DNA from: a virus
Strand: one strand, 5' to 3'
DNA length: 33,027 nucleotides
Virus record (IMG/VR): IMGVR_UViG_3300030119_000978
Span: 1 to 33,027 of that record
The position numbers were made by a program, and so were the translations under genes. How positions within the stretch are numbered: position 1 is the first letter of the stretch; every line of letters starts with the position of its first letter. The notes beneath the pieces were generated by a model. The model saw nothing but the letters and a program-made list of their open reading frames with translations. It was not told where the DNA came from and ran no database searches. Shown here piece after piece: positions 1 to 7,363 of this stretch.

Positions 1-318
1 TCATTTTCCGCCCCTCCAGGCCTTCACGAAGTCGACAAGGCGCGTCGGGTCGTTTGCGATCTGGATCGCGACGCGCATCAGGCCCTCGCCTGTCAGCGCC
101 AGCAACGCGGCCACGGCCGCCTTGTAGCGATCCGGGTCCCAATCCATGACGGAAAGCAGGGCATCGGTGAAGAAATACGCGGCGAAGATCGCGGCAAACA
201 CGGTCGAGGCCGCGCGCAGGATCGAATGATACGGGCTCGTCATCAGCTTCACCACGGTTGCCCCAGCCACCGCAAACCAGAAAGACGGCTCCTGCCCGAG
301 CGGGTTCACGGGGTCCAC
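1..318 (-). CDS. Putative holin / small membrane protein
   Basis: This 105-aa protein has three hydrophobic stretches, at about residues 13-27, 33-58 and 66-90, and a charged C-terminus ending RGGK. It is the last gene of the lysis cassette (amidase, i-spanin, o-spanin, then this). A small protein with several membrane segments in this position is most simply a holin, which would permeabilise the inner membrane and time lysis; no motif proves it. The ORF opens with GTG at 318. A second GTG at 309 makes a 4-nt GTGA overlap with the o-spanin stop and may be the true start, giving 102 aa. The stop TGA lies at the very edge of the window, so nothing downstream can be assessed. Confidence 0.6.
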   Translation of the reverse strand: MDPVNPLGQEPSFWFAVAGATVVKLMTSPYHSILRAASTVFAAIFAAYFFTDALLSVMDWDPDRYKAAVAALLALTGEGLMRVAIQIANDPTRLVDFVKAWRGGK

Positions 319-500
319 CCGCAGTGCTCGCGGCCATAGCGATTGTGGGCGACCACCTGTGCCACGGTCTCCAGCGTCACGGTGTCCTGGACGGACGGCC
401 GCAGCGGGCGCGCCACATCGCAGAAATCACCGGTCGCCGTCGCGCAGCCACCGGCGATACTCGGCATCAAGATCAGCAGCGCCCATCGCGTCCACTTCAT
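306..500 (-). CDS. o-spanin (Rz1-like outer-membrane lipoprotein)
   Basis: This 64-aa protein has an N-terminal signal peptide (MKWTRW followed by a hydrophobic run) and the lipobox IAGGC, so it should be lipid-modified at Cys19. The mature part carries two further cysteines and ends CGWTP. The gene starts inside the upstream i-spanin gene and overlaps it by 74 nt in a different frame, the nested Rz/Rz1 arrangement of two-component spanins. In those systems the lipoprotein bridges to the inner-membrane partner and fuses the membranes at the last step of lysis. The ATG at 500 was chosen because it begins the signal peptide; the frame stays open further upstream, but that part is arginine-rich and overlaps the partner. 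Confidence 0.75.
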   Translation of the reverse strand: MKWTRWALLILMPSIAGGCATATGDFCDVARPLRPSVQDTVTLETVAQVVAHNRYGREHCGWTP

Positions 501-678
501 CGTCAATCTCCTTGCGTGCCCGCATGGCGTCGAGCTGTTCGCGCGCCCGCTCCGCGCGAGCCTCGGCAGCGGCCGAGCGCCGGCCGGTGACATAGGCGGC
601 GGCGATCGCCACCGCGACGGCCCCGGCCAGCGCCAGCCACGCCTTGAGCCGCGCCCCCAGGGACAGAAGCCAGGTCAC
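427..678 (-). CDS. i-spanin (Rz-like inner-membrane protein)
   Basis: The protein has 83 aa. One transmembrane segment near the N-terminus (about residues 11-29, LALAGAVAVAIAAAYV) is followed by a highly charged alpha-helical or coiled-coil stretch (RRSAAAEARAERAREQLDAM and on). This is the topology of phage Rz proteins: N-terminal anchor in the inner membrane and a periplasmic coiled coil. It overlaps the amidase stop by 4 nt (GTGA, GTG start at 678) and contains the start of the lipoprotein gene, so the amidase/Rz/Rz1 order is complete. The GTG start is supported by that overlap and by the membrane segment beginning right after it. Confidence 0.75.
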   Translation of the reverse strand: MTWLLSLGARLKAWLALAGAVAVAIAAAYVTGRRSAAAEARAERAREQLDAMRARKEIDDEVDAMGAADLDAEYRRWLRDGDR

Positions 679-1376
679 ACCCCCAGCTCCCTGGCCTTCT
701 GCATCCGCTCGCGGATGATCCAGAACGCGAAGCCGGCCGCGATGACGATCACCAGCGCGGCAACCCACGTCTCCAGGCTGGTCAGGGCGGTCACGACGCT
801 GGTGACGAACGCGCCGATGGCGGACAGGTTCGTCTTGCTCTGGAGCAGCGACTTCCCCGCGTTCGGCTCCGGATCGGGCGGGAATGCCGGCTCGATCGGG
901 TCGGCCGGCTCCGGCCTGGAGCGCGGTGCCAGCCTCCCGGCGCGCACCGCCGCGACGACGGGCTGCAATTCGGGCTGGGCATCGAAGCACGGGCAGGCCT
1001 TGGCGACCCTCGGAAAATCGCGATGCCCCTTCACGGTCATGATGCCGGGATAGGTTTCCGCCAGCTCGGCGACGAGCGACCGGAGCGCTTCCACCTGCGC
1101 CGGCGTGCGGGTGTCCTTCGGGGCGAGGCGGCCGTCGTTCGTGACGCCGCCGACGTAGCAAATGCCGATAGTGCCGGTGTTGTGGCCGCGCACATGGGCG
1201 CCGATCTGGCCGATGGGACGCCCCTCGTGCACGTTGCCGTCAAGATCGATGACGTAGTGATAGCCGATATCGCGCCAGCCCCGGTCCAGGTGCCAGCGGC
1301 GGATGGTCTCGACCGAGACCGGCCGGCCCTCGGGGGTGGCCGAGCAGTGAATGACGATGGTGTTCACGGGCCTCAT
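675..1376 (-). CDS. Endolysin: N-acetylmuramoyl-L-alanine amidase with C-terminal membrane segment
   Basis: The 233-aa protein has an Amidase_2 (T7-lysozyme-like) domain at residues 1-140. Predicted zinc ligands are His10 (IVIHCS), His118 (KGHRDF) and Cys128 (KACPC). Tyr39 and Lys126 match the T7 lysozyme catalytic Tyr and Lys. It should cut the bond between N-acetylmuramic acid and L-alanine in peptidoglycan. T7 lysozyme stops at about 151 aa. Here a Pro-rich linker (residues 150-175) leads to a C-terminal hydrophobic helix (about 199-222) and a basic tail, suggesting a membrane-anchored enzyme. The spanin genes follow directly, with a 4-nt overlap. The ATG at 1376 begins the conserved first strand of the domain. 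Confidence 0.9.
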   Translation of the reverse strand: MRPVNTIVIHCSATPEGRPVSVETIRRWHLDRGWRDIGYHYVIDLDGNVHEGRPIGQIGAHVRGHNTGTIGICYVGGVTNDGRLAPKDTRTPAQVEALRSLVAELAETYPGIMTVKGHRDFPRVAKACPCFDAQPELQPVVAAVRAGRLAPRSRPEPADPIEPAFPPDPEPNAGKSLLQSKTNLSAIGAFVTSVVTALTSLETWVAALVIVIAAGFAFWIIRERMQKARELGV

Positions 1377-1500
1377 GGTCGCAGCTCCAGCCTGTCAGGA
1401 TCACGGTCCGGTCAGGATACGGGCCGCCCGGTGGCATCAACTGCGTGCCAGGTCCTGGACACAAAGCCGCGTGGCAGCAATGAACGCCGCATAGCCTTTA
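1377..1500. other. Intergenic stretch between tailspike and endolysin genes
   Basis: This 124-nt gap has no credible ORF and no strong hairpin with a T-run. A promoter for the lysis genes could lie here, but no consensus is recognisable. Confidence 0.4.
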
Positions 1501-4395
1501 TCACCAGGTTGAAAGGGCCGCCCGCCTCCAGGTATTCGGCGCGGTGCAGACGTAGATGTACGACTCATCCCAGGCGATCTCCCCGGTCGCGCCGGCATCG
1601 GTGGCAGATGCCGGAGTTTTCGGAGAGTTGATCTGGATGCTGTCGTCGTTAACGACGAGCTTCGATGCGCCGGGCGTGGTGGTGCCGATGAGAAGATTTC
1701 CGGCCGCATCTACGCGGAAACACTCGACACCATCTATGCGAACCCTGAAGCTACTCGATAAACCGCCGTTGTCGTTCGGGTCGACATCTATAATGAAGGT
1801 CCCAGAATAACTGTATATTCTAGTAAAGGCCTCATTCGGATCGTCTGTATCCCTCAGGTAAAAATTGGCAACGGGTCCACTGACGCCAAAATCACCTTCG
1901 TTGTTGGCACCGGCTTTAACAGTTGCAGCGTTTGACCACAGTGTACTGGTGGTGTTGTTGTATTGTGTGTTGTTGTAGACGAGACCGGTTCCGACACCGG
2001 ACAAAATGGTTAACGGCCTTATCCCGTTACAAAAGTGGTTTCCGATAACCGTAACTTTAGAAATGTCGCTTTCGATCCTGGCATGAAAACCGCCGTCGGT
2101 GCCGTCCGAAAAATTACCAATAATATTGACGTTAGCAGCAGCGCCCAAAACCCGGATCGGTGCTCCGTTTCCTGTAGTTTTGGTGTCCTGTAGGTTATTG
2201 TTAAGGATGTCGATTACGCCGGTCTGCGTTCCGCCTTGTAAAGATATAGTAATACCGCCGTCCGTTGCTGCATAAAAATTATTATCCCGGATTACAATAT
2301 CTTCAACATCGTGACCGCTCACAGGTAGAGCGTAAATATATCCTTGGACGTTTTCTGCTCTGCATCCGACAATCTCGATATTTCGAGGGTTCCCGGAGAG
2401 GTAGAAGCCCTGCGGTGCGTCATTTGTTTGGCAACCGATAAGACGTATGCGAGACGAACGCGGATTGAACCCGGCAATTCCGCTTCCGAGGGCCTTGCAA
2501 TTGATGAAGTCGACAAGGTCCGCGTCATTGTGTGTGCTGTAGTTGGCGTGCCAAGTGTTTTTTGACGAACAGTCAATTATTTTGACGTGCCTGCTAATAC
2601 CAAACATCCCGCCGTTTGTTTTCGGCAGGACGCCATCTAAATCGAAATAGCTGGTTCCTGTATTGAAGAAGTGACGCCCACCATCACCTACGCAGCCTCG
2701 AATTGTGCCGTGAGCGCAGCAGTCTGACGTACGAATCTGGTACTGCACAGTGCCTCTGGTCGCCAATTCATACGGATGATCGGAACCCGGCGTGCCGCTT
2801 GGGGAAAAATACTTAGAGTGATAGTGGTAAGTATTTTCCGCGAGGAAGTTATAACAGCTGCGGAAGGTAAGCTGCTCTTGGTCGATATCTATGAAATCAC
2901 AATTTGAAACCGTTACGTCCCGGCAATACGTGAAGCCAAGCCCACGATCACCCCCGTCGTCACCGTCACCTAAGCGTCCCTGACCGATAAATGTGATGCC
3001 ATCAATAACAATCCCTCGAATTGCCTCGACTTTGCAAATTCGGGCATTTGCCGAGACTGTGTATGTCTCCTGCATCGGCACGTTAAGGCGCATCTGGGAA
3101 CTGTCGATGATCTCATCGACAATAGCATATTCACCATACTTGGCCCCATTGGGGCCGCTAGTGTCTATGTACTGGTCGTCGGAATGCAGGATTACCAGAT
3201 CTCCTTCGGAGAAGCTTGACGTGTTGATCGATACAGCAACGCTGCCTGCATCCACGTCCGCCGTTACGTATACGTCGGTGCCAACACTCCCCAACGCGCC
3301 GACCAAGAATTTCGCGACGTCATCGCTTTGGCCCGTCCTATCCGAGAAATCCCATATTGACGCGCCACGCACGCCACGAATGGTCGTGTCAGCAGGGATG
3401 TCGAAAACCGACAACCCCTTACATTTGTATATGCCGGGGGGCATAAAAAGCGCACCGCCCGTGGATAACCAATCGGCCAGCGCCGCAGAGTCATCATTTG
3501 AGCCGACCCCCGCTGCGCCGAACATTTGGGGCGTGCGTTCGTCTTCCGCCAAATCCCAAAACGCGCCGTCCGCCGACTGAAATCCGCCCGTTGTTAGCGA
3601 TACGCCGCGCTTGTAAAGCGCCCCACCACCATCACCGACCGCCGCGTATCCTGCCGTGCGGACGAAGTTTTGCGCGGCCGGAACCGGCGCTGCGATGGCA
3701 TCCGCCAATGTGTCGTAGTCGCTTGCAAGGTTTGCCGTCGTAACGGCCCCTCCAGCAGAAGAAAGCGCCCCAATATCGACCCGCACCTCAGCTGGCGTCT
3801 TCGCTACCCATGCGGTGTTCCCCGCGTTGCGGCGCGGATATGTATCGGCAACGGCCTGAGCGTCGGCCGTTCCGGGCACCATTGCGACCGGCTGCCCCGA
3901 AGCATCGAAGCCGAGGACCTTCTCCGCTCGATCGGCCGCGGGGGGGATTGGTGTAAGCAACTCGCCGAACGGAGAGCGCAGGGTGCGAAAGAAGCCGAAA
4001 AGAGCCGTCGTTAAATCCCGTCTCAGCTCCTGAAGGATGGTTCCCTGCTTGGTGGTTTCCTTCTCCAGCTCGGGCAGGCTGAGCCCGTTGCCGCGCGACA
4101 GCGCCATCGAGCGCTCGTGCAGCCGTCGGGCGAGCACCTGGTACTGGCTGGTCGCCGGGTGCACCGCGTCGAAGGTCACGGTGCAGTAGTCGTACGCTTC
4201 GTCCGGATCCTCCTTGGAGACGGTGACCGCCTCCGTGTCGGACCATTCCGCATCGCCCGAGTGCTTAACCTGGACGATCACGTCGGCGGTGTCGAAGATC
4301 CTGAAGGCGAACGGGCCGAAGGTGACCGACACGCCGTCGAAGGCTTGCGGCCCTGTCGAGCGGGTTTCGCGCGGAAGCGGATAGGGAAGCGTCAT
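1501..4395 (-). CDS. Tailspike / tail fibre with beta-helix receptor-binding domain
   Basis: This protein has 964 aa. Residues 1-125 resemble the T7 gp17-type particle-binding adaptor (PYPLPRET, VTFGPFAFRIFD) and end in a helical stretch. From about residue 290 (TPQMFGAAGVGSNDDSAAL) begins a pectate-lyase-like right-handed beta-helix with repeated short beta rungs (VTVSNCDF, IEIVGCRA, IDILNNN) up to about residue 760. The C-terminus (ATGEIAWDESYIYVCTAPNTW) is a short module common at the end of phage tail proteins. It probably binds and perhaps degrades surface polysaccharide; the catalytic residues cannot be named from sequence alone. The middle of the gene (about 1760-3330) is clearly more AT-rich than both ends, as expected for a swapped specificity module. 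The ATG at 4395 has an AGGT ribosome site upstream. Confidence 0.88.
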   Translation of the reverse strand: MTLPYPLPRETRSTGPQAFDGVSVTFGPFAFRIFDTADVIVQVKHSGDAEWSDTEAVTVSKEDPDEAYDYCTVTFDAVHPATSQYQVLARRLHERSMALSRGNGLSLPELEKETTKQGTILQELRRDLTTALFGFFRTLRSPFGELLTPIPPAADRAEKVLGFDASGQPVAMVPGTADAQAVADTYPRRNAGNTAWVAKTPAEVRVDIGALSSAGGAVTTANLASDYDTLADAIAAPVPAAQNFVRTAGYAAVGDGGGALYKRGVSLTTGGFQSADGAFWDLAEDERTPQMFGAAGVGSNDDSAALADWLSTGGALFMPPGIYKCKGLSVFDIPADTTIRGVRGASIWDFSDRTGQSDDVAKFLVGALGSVGTDVYVTADVDAGSVAVSINTSSFSEGDLVILHSDDQYIDTSGPNGAKYGEYAIVDEIIDSSQMRLNVPMQETYTVSANARICKVEAIRGIVIDGITFIGQGRLGDGDDGGDRGLGFTYCRDVTVSNCDFIDIDQEQLTFRSCYNFLAENTYHYHSKYFSPSGTPGSDHPYELATRGTVQYQIRTSDCCAHGTIRGCVGDGGRHFFNTGTSYFDLDGVLPKTNGGMFGISRHVKIIDCSSKNTWHANYSTHNDADLVDFINCKALGSGIAGFNPRSSRIRLIGCQTNDAPQGFYLSGNPRNIEIVGCRAENVQGYIYALPVSGHDVEDIVIRDNNFYAATDGGITISLQGGTQTGVIDILNNNLQDTKTTGNGAPIRVLGAAANVNIIGNFSDGTDGGFHARIESDISKVTVIGNHFCNGIRPLTILSGVGTGLVYNNTQYNNTTSTLWSNAATVKAGANNEGDFGVSGPVANFYLRDTDDPNEAFTRIYSYSGTFIIDVDPNDNGGLSSSFRVRIDGVECFRVDAAGNLLIGTTTPGASKLVVNDDSIQINSPKTPASATDAGATGEIAWDESYIYVCTAPNTWRRAALSTW

Positions 4396-4410
4396 GAAGC
4401 CGACCTCGCG

Positions 4411-4428
4411 TCATCGTCATGACGATGA
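4411..4428. repeat. 18-bp perfect palindrome upstream of tailspike gene
   Basis: The sequence tcatcgtca/tgacgatga is a perfect inverted repeat without spacer, starting 16 nt before the tailspike start codon. It could be a dimeric-protein operator or form a structure in the leader RNA that affects tailspike translation. No binding protein is known from the window. Confidence 0.6.
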
Positions 4429-4435
4429 TGCGGGA

Positions 4436-4454
4436 CCGGCCGGAGGCTTAAGTG
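4436..4454 (-). promoter_or_regulatory. Late-gene element copy 1 (upstream of tailspike)
   Basis: On the minus strand this reads CACTTAAGCCTCCGGCCGG and lies about 40 nt before the tailspike start. The same element, with one extra T, occurs upstream of the major capsid gene (17512-17531) and I found it nowhere else. The only two sites match where T7 has its phi10 and phi17 promoters, so a late promoter, activator site or RNA-processing site is plausible. The function is inferred only. Confidence 0.55.
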
Positions 4455-4470
4455 TCAGGGGAGAGTGGGG

Positions 4471-4737
4471 CTATCGGCGGACGTAACCGCGTTCAACCAT
4501 GCAGCCGTCGAAGACAAGGTTCACGTTTCTACGGTGCACCTTTGCGATCTTTTCGTTCGATGCAAGAGCGGCTTTCGCCGCCTCGCCGTCGCAAATCGTC
4601 AGATCACGTTGATAGACCTCGAAGATTGCTTCCGTGGCATCGACCCGCTGGCCGGTGTCCACTCGGTGCCAATGCCCTTGAGGGGCGCTCACGCACGCGG
4701 CCAACGGAAGCAACATCAGTATGGGAATCAGTCTCAT
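4471..4737 (-). CDS. Small lipoprotein of unknown function
   Basis: This 88-aa protein has a signal peptide MRLIPILMLLPLAACVS and lipobox LAAC (Cys15 lipidated). The rest is soluble with two more cysteines (TICDGE, FDGCMVERGYVRR) that could form a disulfide. I do not recognise the family. The ATG at 4737 is preferred over an earlier in-frame start because it begins the signal peptide and has AAGG 8 nt upstream. It sits alone between the internal virion genes and the tailspike gene with an 87-nt gap upstream. A 14-nt element shared with the other isolated membrane-protein gene (24163-24453) lies in that gap. Superinfection exclusion or another envelope-modifying role would fit a phage lipoprotein, but this is a guess. 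Confidence 0.75.
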   Translation of the reverse strand: MRLIPILMLLPLAACVSAPQGHWHRVDTGQRVDATEAIFEVYQRDLTICDGEAAKAALASNEKIAKVHRRNVNLVFDGCMVERGYVRR

Positions 4738-4790
4738 GACAAGAACCTTGGGCGCAACCACTGATTGGAACAGACTATGCACACCCTACC

Positions 4791-4804
4791 CGAATGTGGA
4801 GTCC
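4791..4804 (-). promoter_or_regulatory. 14-nt shared element copy 1 (upstream of lipoprotein gene)
   Basis: The minus strand reads GGACTCCACATTCG, 54 nt upstream of the lipoprotein start. An identical 14-mer lies 45 nt upstream of the small membrane-protein gene (24498-24511), in the same orientation. Position and orientation suggest a promoter or operator for these independently transcribed genes. No clear -35/-10 consensus can be fitted with confidence. Confidence 0.45.
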
Positions 4805-4824
4805 CATCTGTTTTCAGGTTGATA

Positions 4825-7359
4825 TCACGGCAGCGGGGCGACCTCCGGACCGCGTGAGGGCGTGGCCTTGCCGGGCTCCCACCAGTATTCCTGCCCCGTC
4901 CGTCGCTCAAGGTTCTGCTGACGGGCCTTGAAGCTCTTCGCGGCGGCCGGATCGACCATCCACTGCAACTGATCGAGCACGAGCCGGCGATAGGCTCCGC
5001 GCGTTGCCCACCATGACGAAAGAACCGGCGTGTAGCGACCGGCGAAGTTCACGGCTTCGCGGCCACGATTGACCGTTTCGCCACGTGCGGCGGCAATGTT
5101 CCGGCCGACGGTGAGGTCGACCGTATCGCCGATCAGAGACAGTGCAGGCCCTTGCAACGTGTCGATGATTCCACCACCGAAGCGGTTGGAGCTCGCCGAG
5201 GCGAAATCCCCGAGCAGGCCGAAACCACCGCCCTTGAATACCGAACGCACCCAGAATTGCCGGTTTTCCGGGCCCATGTCCTCCAGGTCCTTGCCATCGA
5301 GCAGGTTCATGATCTGTGTGGCGATGGCCCCGCCGATCGTCAGGCCGATCGACAACTGCGCGAAATAGGCCGGCGCAGTAAACCGGCCGGAGGAGTCGAG
5401 TGCGCCAAGCCGTGTCATCGCCTCGATCTGGAGCGTGGTCAGTGACAGGCCGAAGCTTTTGAACTGCATTCCGAAGTCCGCCAACTCGCCGAGGAACGAT
5501 CCGCGCGGGGCGCCGCCGGTGATCCAGCTCCGGGCGTTGGGGGTTCCCGATGGCACCGCCCGTTCCGTCCAGCTTGCGATCAGCTCGGCAAACTTCTCTG
5601 CGACCTGACGATGCGGGATGCGGTCCTGCCCGGCAAGATCCGCAAGCCGTCCCTCGCTCGCCATGATCGAGGACGGGGTGATGAAGCCGCCGTCATCGAT
5701 CGAGCCGCGCATGATCTCCCAGTCGTCGGCCGTGATGCCGAAGCCTTCCATCGAAACGCGCAGGCGCTCGGGCAAAGCGCCAAAATCCGTTTCCGCCATG
5801 TCGGCGAGCGCGGCGTGCCAGGCGCGGGCATGGACGAGCCGGCGGCCCGTCGTGATCGGCTTGAGCCCGAAGGCCATCATCGAGCGATCGACAAGGTACT
5901 GTGACCAGTTGGAGCCCAGCACCAGGCCGGAAAAGCGGGCCTCGCCTTCCATGACTTGCAGATACTCGTCCCAGATGGCGCCATCGCGCATGATCTCGCG
6001 CCGGCTCTTGGCGGAGATCATTTCGAGCATCCGGCCGACATCCCGCATGACCGGCAATCCGGCCAGCTTTTTCGCCATCGCCTCCACGAAAGGATCGGTG
6101 GCGGCTGCCGTGATTCCTGCCCCGCCCAGCAGGGAGGAATTCACCACATTCTTGATGTCGGCCGTAAGCGTGGCAACACCCGCCGCCGCCACGGGCCGCC
6201 CGCGAAGATGGGAATACAGCCCGCGCATACGCCATTCGGCGTGACCGCCCGGTTGCGTTCCGGTCGCCCATCGGGCGGCGGAGCCGGTCTCGCGAGCGAG
6301 CGAGGGCGATCCGGTCGCGCCGCGCGCCACTTCCCGCCGCACGTTCTGGATCATCCATTCCAGCATCGCATCCGGGTTCGGCCCCAGGATCTCCATGGCG
6401 GCGATGTCCTTCGCCATGGAGTTGATGTGGTTGAAGATCGTTTCGATCACGTCGCCGGTGCCGAACTCCGCGTTGTAGGCGTGCCAGTGCGCCGGGGACT
6501 TCGGCGTCAGGATGCGTTCGTCCTGGCGCTGACTGGCGAGCGCACCCTTGCCGCGCGTGCGCATGGACGGTTCCATGTGCGCCCAGTTTTCCGTTGTGAC
6601 CTGGTCGTACATGCGGTTCAGGAAGCGGTCGGCGCCGGCAGCTCCGATCGGCTCGCCGGTGAGCGGGTTCACCGAGCGGTCGAAGTCGAAGACCTCCTTC
6701 GCACGGGCGATCCAGGCATCGCGTCCGGCCTTGCGGATCTTGAGCCCGTCATGGGTGTGCGGCAGGCCGAAATCCTTGCGTTTGGCGATGGCGCCGCCGG
6801 CGGCGTTGAAGCGCTGCCGCAGGTCCTCGAAAACCTCCGTGATCGATTGCGCCAGGCCGGCGGCCGTCTCGTTGCCGGACGGCTCGCCGTGCAGGTCCTT
6901 CACCAGGTCCTCGATGTCGGCGAGGTTGTGCCGGCGACCGCTGACGAGACCGCGCCGCCAGTGCCACATGGCTTCGTTCAGCCGGCCCTGCGCCAACATG
7001 ATGATGGCTTCGGAGCGCCCCCGGACGGACGAATATCCGCGATATCCGTAGTGCGACAGAACGCCCATCGCGGCTTCGTAGACGTCCGGGCGCCCCTGTT
7101 CGTCGCGATAGCCGATCAGCTCCGATTTCAGCCGCTGGCGCGCGCCTTCCATCAGGGCAACGCGGCGGCGCTGTTCGATCGCCTGCATTCGCAGGTCCCT
7201 GGAAAGCTGCTCGCGCGCCACCCGCGCCGCCTCGTCGTCGCCGAGCGACATGCGCGCCTCGGCAAAGCGGGCGTCAAAGTCGTCGTTGAGCGCCTGCGCT
7301 TCCTCTCGCGAGAGAGCGCCCTGTTCGACGGCGGAAATCAGGCAATCACGAAAGGACAT
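4825..7359 (-). CDS. Large internal virion (ejected) protein with LPD38-like C-terminus
   Basis: This 844-aa, mostly helical protein is one of three large proteins encoded between the gp14-like core protein and the tailspike, where T7 places gp15 and gp16. The C-terminal part (LDQLQWMVDPAAAKSFKAR and then GQEYWWEPGKATPSR) matches a pattern common at the end of large phage virion proteins, which I associate with the polyvalent-protein domain LPD38. Hydrophobic stretches occur near residues 665-695 and 735-765. The likely role is ejection with the DNA and formation of a trans-envelope channel. The start at 7359 is chosen because AAGGA lies 8 nt upstream and the upstream gene stops 4 nt away; an in-frame GTG at 7389 lacks this. 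Individual functions cannot be assigned. Confidence 0.8.
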   Translation of the reverse strand: MSFRDCLISAVEQGALSREEAQALNDDFDARFAEARMSLGDDEAARVAREQLSRDLRMQAIEQRRRVALMEGARQRLKSELIGYRDEQGRPDVYEAAMGVLSHYGYRGYSSVRGRSEAIIMLAQGRLNEAMWHWRRGLVSGRRHNLADIEDLVKDLHGEPSGNETAAGLAQSITEVFEDLRQRFNAAGGAIAKRKDFGLPHTHDGLKIRKAGRDAWIARAKEVFDFDRSVNPLTGEPIGAAGADRFLNRMYDQVTTENWAHMEPSMRTRGKGALASQRQDERILTPKSPAHWHAYNAEFGTGDVIETIFNHINSMAKDIAAMEILGPNPDAMLEWMIQNVRREVARGATGSPSLARETGSAARWATGTQPGGHAEWRMRGLYSHLRGRPVAAAGVATLTADIKNVVNSSLLGGAGITAAATDPFVEAMAKKLAGLPVMRDVGRMLEMISAKSRREIMRDGAIWDEYLQVMEGEARFSGLVLGSNWSQYLVDRSMMAFGLKPITTGRRLVHARAWHAALADMAETDFGALPERLRVSMEGFGITADDWEIMRGSIDDGGFITPSSIMASEGRLADLAGQDRIPHRQVAEKFAELIASWTERAVPSGTPNARSWITGGAPRGSFLGELADFGMQFKSFGLSLTTLQIEAMTRLGALDSSGRFTAPAYFAQLSIGLTIGGAIATQIMNLLDGKDLEDMGPENRQFWVRSVFKGGGFGLLGDFASASSNRFGGGIIDTLQGPALSLIGDTVDLTVGRNIAAARGETVNRGREAVNFAGRYTPVLSSWWATRGAYRRLVLDQLQWMVDPAAAKSFKARQQNLERRTGQEYWWEPGKATPSRGPEVAPLP

Positions 7360-7363
7360 TCGA

